DNA of 64,000 nt, from the NCBI RefSeq assembly GCF_022965805.1, contig NC_133106.1, positions 32,539,913 to 32,603,912 of the forward strand. The letters run 5' to 3'. The DNA is from Primulina eburnea (Eukaryota > Streptophyta > Magnoliopsida > Lamiales > Gesneriaceae). Made by a program: the position numbers and the translations under genes. Positions 49,530 to 61,457 of the stretch are shown here, piece after piece; within the stretch, counting starts at the first letter, position 1; each line of letters starts with the position of its first letter. The notes beneath the pieces are model-generated. The model saw only the letters and a list, made by a program, of their open reading frames with translations. It did not search any database and was not told the DNA's origin.

Positions 49530-52500
49530 ATGAAAAGAGGCAAAGACGAGGATAAGACGATGGGGCCTATGTTTCCAAGGCTTCATGTTAATGAGATTGA
49601 GAAGCGAGGGCCAAGAGCACCACCTAGAAACAAGATGGCCCTTTACGAGCAGCTGAGCATCCCTTCACAAAGATTTACTGGGACGGTGGATTTGGTGCCA
49701 TCATCGAGCCAGGTGAATTGGAAACTTCTTCATTTTGTTTGTATTGCACTTCGTAAAATTTTATATTGTAGTTCTTGCATATTAGAATTTAGCTCTCCTG
49801 TAGAATTTCTGATCTGTGGTGAATAGTTTTTAGTCTTGCTAGTGATTGATTAGTCCTGGTCATAGTTACTAGATACACGAGTAATTTATGGTGTACACAT
49901 AGGAGAATCGAGCCTAAGTCAAAGGTAAAAGATGTGGCTTGCATCTTTTCAGATTGAGGTGCCATAGGGATAATATATCCTAACTTTGAATATCATTACA
50001 TCGCATTCAAATATTTTATTTAACTCACACGAAAACATAGCAAATATTCGTTAGTTTATAAGCAAACAAAGATCACCCTTACCTTCCCCCGGATTTACCA
50101 TACCTACATTTAAGGCGCGCCTAAAGAGGGGCTCGAGCCTTTAAAGCGTACCGAAGCTCGTGTTTAACTCTGAATGCACGCGCGTGATTTAAGTCCTGAA
50201 CCTTGACTTGCATCCCGGCTTGAGGGTTGAGTCTCGCTGCACCTCGAGCCTGGACACGTCTTGTAAGATTGTATTAACTGTGGCATTGGTTCTGTTTTGA
50301 ACAATCGAAAAGTATTTCATATTTATCGTTTTTCTTTTCTTGACCATTCTCTAACCATGGATGTTCAGTTCAAGGAATGTAAGATACACTCGAAAATTGA
50401 AACTTGGATTGTGCTTTTGTTCTTAATAAAGGGCCACTCACTAAGATTTATGTGAATGTCATTTTTGCAACTTAATTTTTGTTGATGCCAACTTGTTTTT
50501 GCAGGGTGGTGGAAATGAAAAGGGTATTGTTGTTTCTCGGCAGTTGCTGCCAAGGCATCAATCTGAGAAACAGTACAAGCAATTTTCCGATTCAAGTAAT
50601 CCATTGACACTAGTTGATCAAAGAAAGGAATCGGATGATGATGACTTTAGAGTTCCCATTTTCATACACTCCAAAGCAAGTGTAGAACACGGTAAATCTA
50701 CAAATGTTTTTATTGCGGAAAAACCACCCCCCTCCAACATTTCTCACCTCAATCCCTTGTTCAAGTTTCGAAAAGACAGCATTCAAAGCGAAGAGAAATT
50801 GAAAGAGCTGGTGGCTGACCCGGATAAAGCTATCTCAAATTCTTCATCTCTATGTCAAGAAACAATAGTTAACTCGCTAGATGGTATTGAAAGATCAAAG
50901 AGTGACGGTAGTGTGCAATTAGAGGTCTGCCACGAGTTTCAACCTGTTGGTGATATGCATGATTCTGACGTATGTGGCGAGCATATATCCACCATGGATA
51001 AAAGAATTTCTTCTGTTGTGGCTAGAGATCTTACTTATGAACCTAATAAAGATCAGCCAAGGGTTAACACCATGTCTGAAACTTACAGTACTGATACTAT
51101 AGCCGGACTGGAGATAACACCGGATGATGTCGTTGGCATAATTGGTCAGAAACGGTTTTGGAAAGCCAGGCGGGCAATTGTCAAGTAAGTTATTATACAT
51201 TTTGGGTGAGATTTTCATATTTTACCGAAATGGATGCTACTTTTCTTACTTGACTGGAATTCTAGTTGGCAGTGACGCCTATATATATATGGAGAAAATT
51301 CATAAAATGAAAAGGCAAAAAGATGTTCTTCAAAGTGTGTGTATATACACACTAATAGATGAGTGTCACCTCATTGGTGGACACAAAATGTACAATTTTG
51401 ATATGTTTCATTACGTCTAATAGTTGAGTGTCACCAGCGTAATAGTTGAACAACATATCAAAACTCTTTCTATACATGTGTGTGTGTGGAGAAATTCATA
51501 AAATGAAAAGGCAAAATGATACTCTTCAAAGTTTCCATTTTGATCTCCTTCATTGCAAGGACTACATTACGCTAATGGGCTCAATGCTTTATTATTTTTT
51601 CTGCCAAGCCTAACCAATTTTCCGCTCTTTGGTTGTTACTGCAGTCAACAAAGGGTGTTCGCTGATCAAGTATTTGAATTGCATAGATTAATGAAGGTTA
51701 GAGTTGTCAACTGGTTTCAAGATTAATATTATATATATATTTGTGACCTTTCTTGTGATTTAATTTTGTTTAATGATAATGATAAAGCTGCACGTATTAA
51801 CTTTTTATCAGGTCCAGAAATCTATTGCCACATTGCCGCATTTTTTGCTCGAGGATGTTGTCCGTATAGGCAAACCTGTGAAGGCTTTGTCAGAAAAAAA
51901 AGTTCCCTTGGATTGTCCCAATAAAGCTCTTCCCAGTGTTTCCAATCCAAAAGGTGACTCGAAAAAGCCCGTCACTGAAGAAGGTTCAGCTGAAAATTCT
52001 AATGCGAAATCGTATTTATCTTCTGTTCAAAACAATGTGTTGCCTCCAAACTACAGAATTACTAGCAATCAAGCTAGACCATGGTCTTTTAATCAACCAC
52101 ATGGCCCACAATGGTTGGTTCCTGTTATGTCCCCTTCCGAAGGACTAGTATACAAACCGTATCCTGGCCCTGGCTATGTGGGTCCAGCGATTCCTAGCAA
52201 TAATTTCATGACTCCAGCATATGGAGTTCCTGCTATACATGCACAGTACCAATTACCATCTTTTCCATCCCCCGGTTCTCACCCCTACTTTCCAGCTTTC
52301 GGGATGCCTGTCATGAGTACAACTTCTTTATCCAGTTCTTCCGTTGAGCAAGTGAATCAGCCGTCTATACCAGGGCAATTCCAGTTAGCCAATCTGTCCA
52401 GCAAGAGGAACAATTCTGTGCCGGGCCGGGAAAACCTGCAGTTACCCGAGGATATTGAAGTACAAGGTAGCACAGCAAGTAGTCCAACTGAAAGAGTGAA

Positions 52501-52699
52501 GAGTAGTGGGTCAGGCAGTGTCTTGGATAAAAGAAGCGCACTTCGACTTTTTCCCACATCTCCAACCGAACCTGAATGCCCCCCCAGTCTCCCTCGGGTG
52601 ATTAAGGTTGTTCCTCACAAGGCAGGATCCGCGACTGAATCTGTTGCTAGAATTTTTCGGTCCATTCAAGAAGAGAGAAAACACCATGATTCATTGTAG
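49530..52699 (+). CDS. ELF3: EARLY FLOWERING 3 (circadian evening-complex scaffold)
   Basis: Four exons, 49530-49712, 50505-51184, 51645-51696 and 51812-52699, join to 600 aa, compared with 695 in Arabidopsis. ELF3 bridges ELF4 and LUX in the evening complex, represses PIF4 and PRR genes and gates flowering and growth. The N-terminus, [19 protein letters not shown] and [20 protein letters not shown], is the most conserved ELF3 block. A second block spans exons 2-4: [38 protein letters not shown] and VQKSIA. The C-terminal block is [20 protein letters not shown] plus [10 protein letters not shown]. The central and C-terminal parts are Ser/Pro/Asn-rich and disordered. The polyglutamine run of the Arabidopsis prion-like domain is absent. 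An in-frame TTG at 49524 precedes the ATG and is not a start. Intron 1 has a GC-rich repeat at about 50110-50270. Confidence 0.96.
50110..50270. repeat. GC-rich dispersed repeat in ELF3 intron 1
   Basis: Contains AAGGCGCGCCTAAAGAGG, CTCGAGCCTTTAAAGCG and several CTTGA/CTCGAG pieces in an otherwise AT-rich intron. It resembles the GGCGCGCC-bearing repeats I recall from many plant genomes, but class and borders are unknown. Confidence 0.4.
51291..51532. repeat. Direct repeats of about 48 bp flanking a 150-bp insert, ELF3 intron 2
   Basis: GGAGAAAATTCATAAAATGA...CTTCAAAGT at 51291-51336 returns nearly unchanged at 51487-51530. Between them ATTTTGATATGTTTCATTACG is inverted as CGTAATAGTTGAACAACATATCAAAA, and GAGTGTCACC occurs twice. 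It may be a tandem duplication with a later insertion. Confidence 0.65.
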
Positions 52700-53730
52700 G
52701 CCTTGCCATTTCCTGCCTTATTCACACCATCTTGGTGTTTGGAATTAGAGTTTTTCAGTTGTTCTGCCTGTTATTTTATTAACCAAACTTTATCTTATAA
52801 AGATGAATCTCTATAGATGTAATAGATGAATTATGACCGAAGAAGTTCTCTGTAATCTATATGTTGTTGCATTAGATAACTGAAGGTGAGGTATTATTAT
52901 TGTAATCCATCTTTTAATTTTTGTTGTGGCTGGCCTTTTTTCCTCAGTTCTTTTGTGTTCTCCAGTTTTCGTTGTGATCTATATTTTCTGATTATGTTTC
53001 TTCGAAAATATTTTGAAGTTAGGTTACTTCTAGTGTGTTTCCTTCGGTTTATCCTTGTAGCAAAGGCATACAATTATAGTCGATGAACTATTTTAATGTG
53101 TTCATCCTTTTAAAATGTAAATGGTTAACTATCTGATTGATATATCCGAACTTCTAAATGGGTCGATGTATCTCTAACAAAACGAATTCATGCATTGATG
53201 TTAAGAAATAAATATTTGACATACGATTGCTTGATTTATTAAACTTTAGCTAAGACCAAACAATTTTCTCCGGATTGATTGAATATATTAATTCGAGTAT
53301 AACAAAAGGCTAGAAAATTTGATAGCCACTTAGGATCGATGCTTGTCGTATTATCAAATTTATAATTTGTGGTAACGGTATAATTCAAATATTTTAAATC
53401 TTACAATATATCATGCGTTGTGTATCAATCACCGTTTTGATTAGTGACAATTATTGTAACCTAACAATAACTTTCTCAATAACTAAAATCCTTACCCTCT
53501 ATAGGAATTCTACTATTGAATTTGATATCAATGGAGTGTTTTGTCGTTTTTGTCAAAAAATGTTGTTTGTGATAATAGTATAACTCAAATAGTTTTAATT
53601 GTAATAAAATCAAGCGTCATGTATTGATCATTATCTTAATAGAGATAATTATTGCACATCGAACAATATATATAATCGATTTTGCTAACAACAATACACA
53701 AAAACTTTGATGAAACCATTACACGGAACA

Positions 53731-54595
53731 ATTTGTGAGACAGATCTCCTATTGAAATATTAAAAAAAATTATTTTTTATGCCATGAATATTATTTTTTA
53801 TTGTAGATAGGGATGTAAACGATCCAAACCAAGCCGAACAGTATAAAGCTTGAGCTTGGCTCGTTTAAGATTAATTTAAGCTCAAACTCGAGCTCGAGCT
53901 TGATTCGAGCTTTTATAATCTGGCTTGAGTTTGGCTCGTTTAAGATTGATAGAACTCGAGCTTTTATCATCAGGCTAGAATTCGACTTGTCTTGAAATTA
54001 CTAAACTTGTGAAAAGCTTGATCGACTCGTTAAAAGCTCGTTTATCATGTTAATCAAGTCGGGCTCGAGCTTGGTTTATTAATAGCTCGTTTATCATATT
54101 TAACAAGCCTGACTTGAGCTCGACTCGTTTTCGAGCTCGTAAAACATACAATTGAGCTCGAATTTGAGCTTGATTCGAGCTTGTTAAAATTAAATATATC
54201 TATGAACTAATTTTATATTAGACATAAAAGTTTAACTTTTATTAGTACTAATATTTTTATTTGTCAACTCAACAAATGAGTCAAACTCGAGCTTACGAGC
54301 CACCTAAACGAGCCGAGTTCGAGCTCGCGAGCCTATTAACGAACATGTTTGCGAGCTCACGAGCCGAATACGCTTAGGCTTGAGCTTGGTTTGATTAAGT
54401 TGTCGAGCTCAAAATCGAGCTTGAGCTTGGTTTGATATGATTAACAAACGAACTCAAACAAGCTTTTTATCGAGCCGAGCTCCGAATAGCTCGCGAACGG
54501 TTTGATTTGTTTACCTCCCTAATTGTAGATATGACTCATATCGATTCGTTTCATGATTATAGACATACCGACTCACAAAATACATGCTCGTAACA
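53731..54595. mobile_element. Relic of palindrome-ended element split by the hAT insertion
   Basis: The hAT-free flanks join into text matching the GAGACGGTCTC family: TTTGTGAGACAGATCTC, TTTTATGCCATGAATATT and TTTTATTGTAGA on the left, then ATGACTCATATCG and GATTATAGACATACCGAC on the right. It is far more decayed than copies 1-3 and 5, so it is older, and the hAT insertion is later. Confidence 0.6.
53808..54521. mobile_element. Non-autonomous hAT element with perfect 8-bp target duplication
   Basis: The ends are TAGGGATGTAAACGATCC and, reading inward from the right, TAGGGAGGTAAACAAATC, an imperfect terminal inverted repeat of the Ac/hAT type. Exact 8-base direct repeats ATTGTAGA flank it at 53800-53807 and 54522-54529, the length used by hAT transposases. 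The 714-bp body is packed with GAGCTCGAGCTTG and GCTCGTTTA motifs, likely subterminal binding sites, and has no transposase frame. Confidence 0.9.
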
Positions 54596-54660
54596 ATATA
54601 TATGATTCAATTGCCTACTTAAATAAATGTAGGCTGAAATTTTTAAACTCTCTATAATTA

Positions 54661-54842
54661 GGCAAAAACTTGTGTGAGACGGTCTCACGGGTCGTATTTT
54701 GTGAGACGGATCTTTATTTGGGTAATCCATTAAAAAGTATTTTTTTTTATGCCAAGAGTATTGCTTTTTATTGTGAATATAGGTAGGGTTGACCCGTCTC
54801 ACATATTGAGATCCGTGAGACGGTCTCACATGAGACCAACTC
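54661..54842. mobile_element. Palindrome-ended element (GAGACGGTCTC family), copy 5
   Basis: A complete, little-changed copy: GGCAAAAACTTGTGTGAGAC, GGTCTCACGGGTCG, GTGAGACGGATC, GTTGACCCGTCTCACAT, GTGAGACGGTCTCACATGAG. Same orientation as copy 3. Confidence 0.9.
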
Positions 54843-55141
54843 CTATAATTAAAGGATAGGGGTAGAATTTTGCCAAAATGTTATTATTACTTGATTTTTT
54901 TGAAATTGGTAAGATTGCATTAAGTCATAATTTTAAATATGTAATCCATAATCCGAGTGAAACTAAATTTCGATGATCTAACAACTAAGACGAAAAAATT
55001 ACGGCTATCTAAAAAGCCATCCGGTGTAGCAACTTTACACCGAATAGCATAAATTGGACGAAAAGAAACCACAGATGAAAGCAGCTTTCTTGTGTATATA
55101 AATTGACATTGACGTCCAAAGAAATTTCAAAAGTTTCTGAC

Positions 55142-58100
55142 ATGTCGTCCCCTCGTGAGACTCACATTCCTGTGCCTCCGGACCCTGGTAATTTTGTGTA
55201 GCGCCCTTCTCATTTGTTGGGTTGTCTCAATTTTGATTGCCTTTAATTTGATTTCCATTTGGTGCTGGGCAAGTTTCCAAGAATCAAGAAATAGACTCGC
55301 TGGTTAAATTTCTTTGGCATTTGCTTTGATATTAAACGATTCTTTGTAGTTTAATTAATTCTTGGAATTATTTACTGCCCACGAATGTTGTGGTTACGGT
55401 TAATTTGTTGTTTTGATCAATGTTTCTTAATTTTTGGGTCTTTTTTTGGGGCTTTGGTGGATGAAAAGAGAGAAAACTGTGATGATATAATCCTAGGGGT
55501 ATAGTTTCAATTTTGTTTCCTTCCTTTTCCTTTGGTCGGTCCATAAATTGCTAAAAAAATCCATTAATTACATTTTTCTTACTGCAGTTTTATTGTGAAT
55601 GTGAGATGGTTTTTACTTTGAGAAAGACAGTGGATAGGAAGCGGTTTCATGTATTTATGCGAAATTATAAGCATGTCTGTTTGGCGGGTTGTGTATGTGT
55701 TAAATAAACAAATGGCATGACAGCATATTGAAGTTGATAGATTCTTGATCTTATAAAAAAATACTTGATAGATCTTTGGAATATTTTTTGCTGTTTTTTA
55801 CTGGTGGAGGAGGTGCAACAATTGGGATGGAACCCATGAATTCTCCCAATTAAAGAGAGACAATAGAATTTCAACCAGATGGCTTGTGGTTGATTCTTGG
55901 ATGATTTCCACTCGACGAAAGCAAAACTGTGTGTATTGGTCTTTAAGTTTAAGTTAGCTGATGGTTAATGAGGTACAAAGTTGGATAGGTCATCTGTTTG
56001 TTTAAAAGTTTGGTACATGGGGGCAAGGGGAAGTCTGATTTCAATTTCTTGGTGTGTCGATGTATTTGCTTTGTTGGTTCAAAGCTTAAAATCATTATTT
56101 TTTGAGGTCATTCAGAGAGATCATGATCTCATATTCTCATTTAATCTTTAATATGTACATACAAATGAGAAGCATGCTCTTAAATATGTACTTCCAAATG
56201 AGAAGCAACTTAACTGCGTGAAACACGTTAACATAGTTTAGAAGTATAGTTGGCAAGCTTGTAGGAGTAGGAATGTCACCGTTCATGATGTTACAATTGA
56301 GATCTTACATGTTTTTTTGTGACAAATTGTCATCTCTTAAAAGCTGGAAATTCTTGCGTCCACCTGAGTGAAAAATACATACATTTTTCAATTTAAAGGT
56401 TTCTTGTGTATGACTTTTGCAGGTGACAAGCCCATCAAGAATGAATCAGACTTGTCTACTCTTTCTATCCATGTGGTCACCTGTGCATCTCAACTTCCTG
56501 CAGAATTTTTGCAGCCTTCAAGTGAGAGGCAACTGGTCATAGGCTTTGATTGTGAGGGGGTTGATCTTTGTCGAAATGGGACTCTTTGTATTATGCAGGT
56601 ATTTCACTTTTCATCCCCACATTATGTTATATTTTGCAAGAATACTGCAGATTTTCTGAATATCAAGGGATGGTTTCAACTGTTCGATTAACAAAGATCT
56701 CATATTCAGTTTTGTGTACACCCGTTGGGTTTTACACACTGGCATAGTATTAATATTGGAAGGAGGGCAGTTGTTTTATTCAACAAGAAGCTTCAGTGAG
56801 AATTTTTTTTAATAAAAAACGATATTTTATTAATAATATAAAAAGAGTTAATTACAATTAGTGGACTAGTGGTCCACTTTCAACAGAAACTACATACTAT
56901 CAATGCTCTATCAATGATACGCATAAGCCCAGTCTCTCAATATATCTGATATTGATACGTTCTAAAGTCATCATGACTGTCAATCTACATAGCAACTTTG
57001 ATCTTGATTTTACCCCAGCATTTGTCATTGTAGTCTTCAATATCTTCAAAAATTCTTCGATTTCTTTCTAGCCACACTGGCCAACATATTCCTTGAAGGG
57101 TTGGCCATAATACCCACAAATCACCCCATTTGTTTTGTTCCGTTGATGATTTTCATTCCCATAACATGACAAGGAATTTTCATGGAGTGTTTTTCAATGA
57201 CTGATTTCTGTGCCTAAAGAAGGGTGTGTCACACTTGGCTATAGACTGTAGCTACTTAGTTACTTGATTATTATGGCTTTCTTTCTAAGGTAGGAAAAGA
57301 GTACAGTTTAAATCTATTTCTTTTGCACAAATTTGCAATCTCTGTGGGACACCACATTCATTTTGACGTAACACACTATGTCTAAATTCATCGATTAACT
57401 AATGTGTTTAAGTGCTTTCAACTCATGATCGTTATATTTTGTAGCTTGCATTTTCAGATGCTATATATTTGGTTGATGCCATTGAGGGTGGAGAGACACT
57501 TGTGAAAGCCTGTAAGCCTGCACTTGAGTCCAGTTATGTCACCAAAGTTATTCATGATTGCAAACGAGACAGCGAGGTCTCTTGTTGACAGCCATCTCCA
57601 CTTCATGCTTAATATCTGTGAAAAACTTCAATGATTGATCTTTCTTGTCGCTTTGTATGTCACAGGCACTGTTCTTTCAGTTTGGCATTCGGCTAAATAA
57701 TGTTGTTGATACCCAGGTTGGTATTTTCTTTAATTCTTCTGTATTGGAGACAATCAACTAAAGTTGTGTGTCGCCTTTGATGTGAGTTTTATTATTGTAC
57801 CACTTAAGCATTGTTAAGATTGGTACTTGGACCTAACTCAACTTCAAAAGCTAGCTCAAGGGAGATGATTATCTAAATTCATATATACAACTCTCAAGAA
57901 CTTAATACAACTGATGTGAGATATTTAACACACCCCTCACGTTCAGAAATAAAAATTTGGAGCGTGAAATATACAAGATATTAGTGGTTGGCCTATTAGG
58001 ACATTCCAACACATAACGGTGGGTTTTGGCTATGATGCATGTTAATATTAATATTGAAACTTGGACATACCTCAATTCTAAAAGTTAGCTTAAGGGAAGA

Positions 58101-60164
58101 TTGTCCAAGTTCATATATACAATTTTCAAAGACTTAATACAGCCGATATGAGACATTTAACAAGCATATTTACATTTTCTGGAGCAGATTGCTTATTCTT
58201 TGATTAAGGAGCAAGAAGGGGACAAAAGAGTCCCAGATGACTACATATCATTTGTTGGCCTCCTTGCTGACCCTAGTTATTGTGGTAATTAGTGTGTTTT
58301 GCATTTCAATCTTGTCTTGTTATGATTTTGGATCGTGTGGTTGTGGATCACCTGTGCTGAAATTTGTTAAGCATTTTGTTGGTGAAAATGGGTTTTGGAT
58401 TCTTATCCCTGGAATGGTTACGTATCTCATTGTCACTTGATTGGCATATCATCTCAATGGCAATTTATCAACTTTCTTCATTGATGATTGATGATTCTGT
58501 ATGCATGTTCGACTCTGAAGTTGAAATTATTTATTAATGTCAAATTTGTTTAGCAATTTCTTATTCTTCGGCTTAAATAATCATTATACTGGACATGACA
58601 AGAAGGGAAACAAATATTATGAAAAACCGATAAGCTTCCTGATGCAACTTCATACTTTGCCTCATTTACACAACAATCCACGCTTGCTAGACTTTCTCCA
58701 TTGCTGAAACTTTATCCAACAAATTATTACGCTTGTCAACAATACTTCTGCATTATATGTTTAGCTTTGCATGCTGTATTCTGGCTGCTGTTTGTAATGT
58801 TTGTGTTTCACAAAAGACATTGTTACTAGTTTGTTTCTGTATGAGAGGGCCTTTAATTTACTGTGTGTTGTTAAAGTCATGCTTCTTTGTGCTAGGATAT
58901 CCTTTCACTCTAAAGAATTTTTGACAGGGATATCCTATGATGAGAAGGAAGAGGTTCGCGTTCTTTTAAGGCAGGTTAGTCTTGGTTTCTCCTCGAGCTT
59001 TTTGGATCAGGTTTTATTAAAAATATGTTAACATTTAGGTGTGTAACGTAGATAAAGCGGCTTAAAATTTCAACCACCCGCAAATTACATGAATTTTTTA
59101 GGTACTCAATTTTTTTGGCTCCAGGATCCCAACTTTTGGACATACAGACCATTGTCTAAACAAATGGTCCGTGCTGCTGCAGATGATGTCCGCTTTCTTT
59201 TACTCATCTATAATAAGATGTTGGAGAAATTGAATCATAGATCTCTGTGGTATCTTGCGGTCCGTGGTGCACTTTATTGCAGATGTTTCTGCATTAGTGA
59301 TAATAATTATGCTGACTGGCCAGCTCTGCCTCCACTTCCAGGTATTATTCTCTTGTATCCCATTTTATTCAAGCTTCTATAAATATGTTCACACTCATGA
59401 ACAGTATTGTCTCAAACTATAAGTAACCTGTTAAAACTTGTGTTGTGTATCATCTAGATTCTAACTTTAGGTGCTGTTACTTCTTTTCATCATTTCAGAT
59501 AATCTTATTGCTGATAGGCATGCTCCAGAGCAAGAAATCCTCTCAGTTCTTGATGTTCCCCCAGGGAAAATGGGGTGTGTTATTGGGAGACGAGGAGTTA
59601 ATATCTTGTCAATAAAGGAATCATGCAAGTATGTCTTATTGCCTTGTACCATGAGTTTTGGTCGGCATTTTGTTGTTTCCACACTAGCCAATTTAATTTA
59701 TAAATATTCCTGACCTACTTGAGCCATAGTTATCTATATGCATGATAGGCAAGATGTCGGTTTTGTTTAATTTTATCATATTGGCAAATGGCAAACCCTT
59801 TGGGTTTTTTCTTCTTGTGAAATTTGGGCATGCTTTCAACTTGTTCTAACAAATATGGAATTATTTTATTTGCAGCGCTGAAATATTTCTCGGAGGTGAT
59901 AAAGGTCCTCCGGACAAGGTTAGTCCATCATTTGAGTCTGGTGAATACTGTCACTTACCGGCATAGAAAACTATCGCCTCCCATTATTATGTCTGAGTTT
60001 ATAATCTCTGTCTCAGAGTTTGAAATGGTCTTTTCCTTTGAAACTAAGATAGTCTACAGTAGAAATACAATCATTTAAATGTGCAGGTTTTCATAATTGG
60101 GCCAGTAAAGCAGGTTAGGAAAGCTCTAGCCATGATAAGGGGAAGAATGCTGGATATATACTAG
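55142..60164 (+). CDS. 3'-5' exonuclease-domain plus KH-domain protein
   Basis: Ten exons join to 338 aa: 55142-55187, 56423-56598, 57445-57576, 57666-57716, 58188-58284, 58928-58974, 59125-59341, 59499-59628, 59876-59918 and 60087-60164. Residues about 50-245 form a DnaQ/DEDD-type exonuclease fold. Exo I is VIGFDCEGVDL (D58, E60), exo II is KVIHDCKRDSE (D112, D116), and exo III is RAAADDVRFLL. Residues about 266-336 form a KH RNA-binding domain with the GXXG loop GRRG (285-288) and VFIIGPVKQVRKALAMIRGR. The layout matches the Arabidopsis exonuclease/KH protein At2g25910 and resembles Egalitarian/EXD1. It is likely an RNA-binding nuclease or pseudo-nuclease; function in plants is unknown to me. 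Exo III lacks the Tyr of DEDDy enzymes. Exon 1 encodes only 15 residues and is the least certain. Confidence 0.9.
57819..58165. repeat. Two diverged direct repeats in exonuclease/KH intron 4
   Basis: AAGCTAGCTCAAGGG...ATTCATATATACAACT...GATGTGAGATATTTAACA (about 57819-57945) returns as AAGTTAGCTTAAGGG...GTTCATATATACAATT...GATATGAGACATTTAACA (about 58047-58165). The motif set resembles a dispersed plant repeat I have seen in many genomes. Confidence 0.6.
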
Positions 60165-60916
60165 AAAGCTGCAATTTGTCAAGATACTTTGCGACGGCAC
60201 CAGGAAGATGGATCAGTGGGCATGTACTCAAGTCACATACACACTTATACATAAATAAAAAGTAGTTGTTAAGCTTGAGGCTTATGAAAACTGGGGCAAA
60301 ACTGAGGTTATATTTTCAACATAAACTGGGGAGATTTTACATAAATTATCTGAACTAGATGTGATGAATGTGGAATCCCTTCGGGGGGCGAAACTAATTG
60401 TCCTTGCTTGTTATTCGATTCTCCCGTAAATCGGGTCTGGTGTGTGGCGCCTTGAGTATTTGCCTAGTACGTTTTGAACGTCATGGAATGCATAATGGTA
60501 TATACTATGATACCAATGTAAATTATGCAGAATTCGTGTGTTATAGACCCAATCAGCGAACAATATGTTGATATTTTGTGAGTTTGACAAGTTTTGTGAA
60601 TCATAGAGACGATGTTATGCAAAAAAACTTCGTGATAAATGCGATATACACGTCTCGTAAAATGCTAAAAACGTACCGAATCTGTAGACAACTTCTTTTT
60701 ATAATTGATTAAAGAAATCTCTGTACATAGAAGGTCATAATCATATTAATATAATTTTTAGATATTTATTTCGTTACGATTTTGATCATATTATCAAAAT
60801 TTCAGCTTTAATCTAATCATTTTTTTGACTGTACTTATGTGTAAAGGGTCTCGTGTGCTTCTTGATAAAAAAAATTATCAAAAATTGAAATACATGTAAC
60901 TACGATTTACTCCACA

Positions 60917-60959
<43 letters not shown>

Positions 60960-61457
60960 AAATAAATGTAAAGTTGTAAACAAACTGGAAATAGCCAGAA
61001 AAATCTCACTATCTCTCTTTAAATGTTATTCGTCCGTGACATTTACTGACTCACAGTCTGTGACGCAACAATTCCTCCCCGAGCGATCTAGCTCGTACAA
61101 AGTCTCGATAACGACGACTTTTTCCGCAAATTTTCTTAAACGCTGATTGATCTTCGAAATCTCCCCAAAAACAATCTCAAATAACTCCGGACGATTCTTA
61201 TCATCGGGTCAAACTACAGGTCGGTGATAATTTAATTAAACACTTGTTTATTTTAATTTAGATATTGATAATAATAATTGTGTTTTTTTTTTCTCGTGGA
61301 TGCAATTTGTGAATTTGGACGAATCAGGTTGATTTTATTTATTAGTGTTGTCTATGATAAAATTTACGTTGTTTCTCATTTGGTTGCAGGGATTGGTTCC
61401 TTCGATTTGTTTTTAGTTTTCCGAAACATACTTTGTTTTTGAAGTAAATAATCGACG
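60165..61457. other. 3' UTR, spacer and SNF7 leader
   Basis: 60165 to about 60560 is probably the exonuclease/KH 3' UTR. 60920-60956 is a TA run. 61050-61220 is a likely SNF7 5' UTR exon, ending CTACAG|GTCGGTG, with an acceptor TGGTTGCAG near 61390, giving a leader intron of about 170 bp. No other gene seen. Confidence 0.5.
60920..60957. repeat. (TA)n microsatellite
   Basis: Uninterrupted TA dinucleotide run about 100 bp before the presumed SNF7 transcription start. Confidence 0.95.

Larger units (their letters stand above)
52700..55141. other. Spacer between ELF3 and the exonuclease/KH gene
   Basis: Holds the ELF3 3' UTR (to about 52900), a decayed repeat pair (53340-53660), the relic plus hAT nest (53731-54595), a well-kept palindrome-ended element (54661-54842), and 250 bases of upstream sequence of the next gene. 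No coding region seen. Confidence 0.6.

Noticed and set aside
58237..58440. 67-codon hydrophobic frame in the exonuclease/KH gene
   Set aside because: It overlaps exon 5 in another frame and runs into the intron; the conserved frame there is SLIKEQEGDKRVPDDY.
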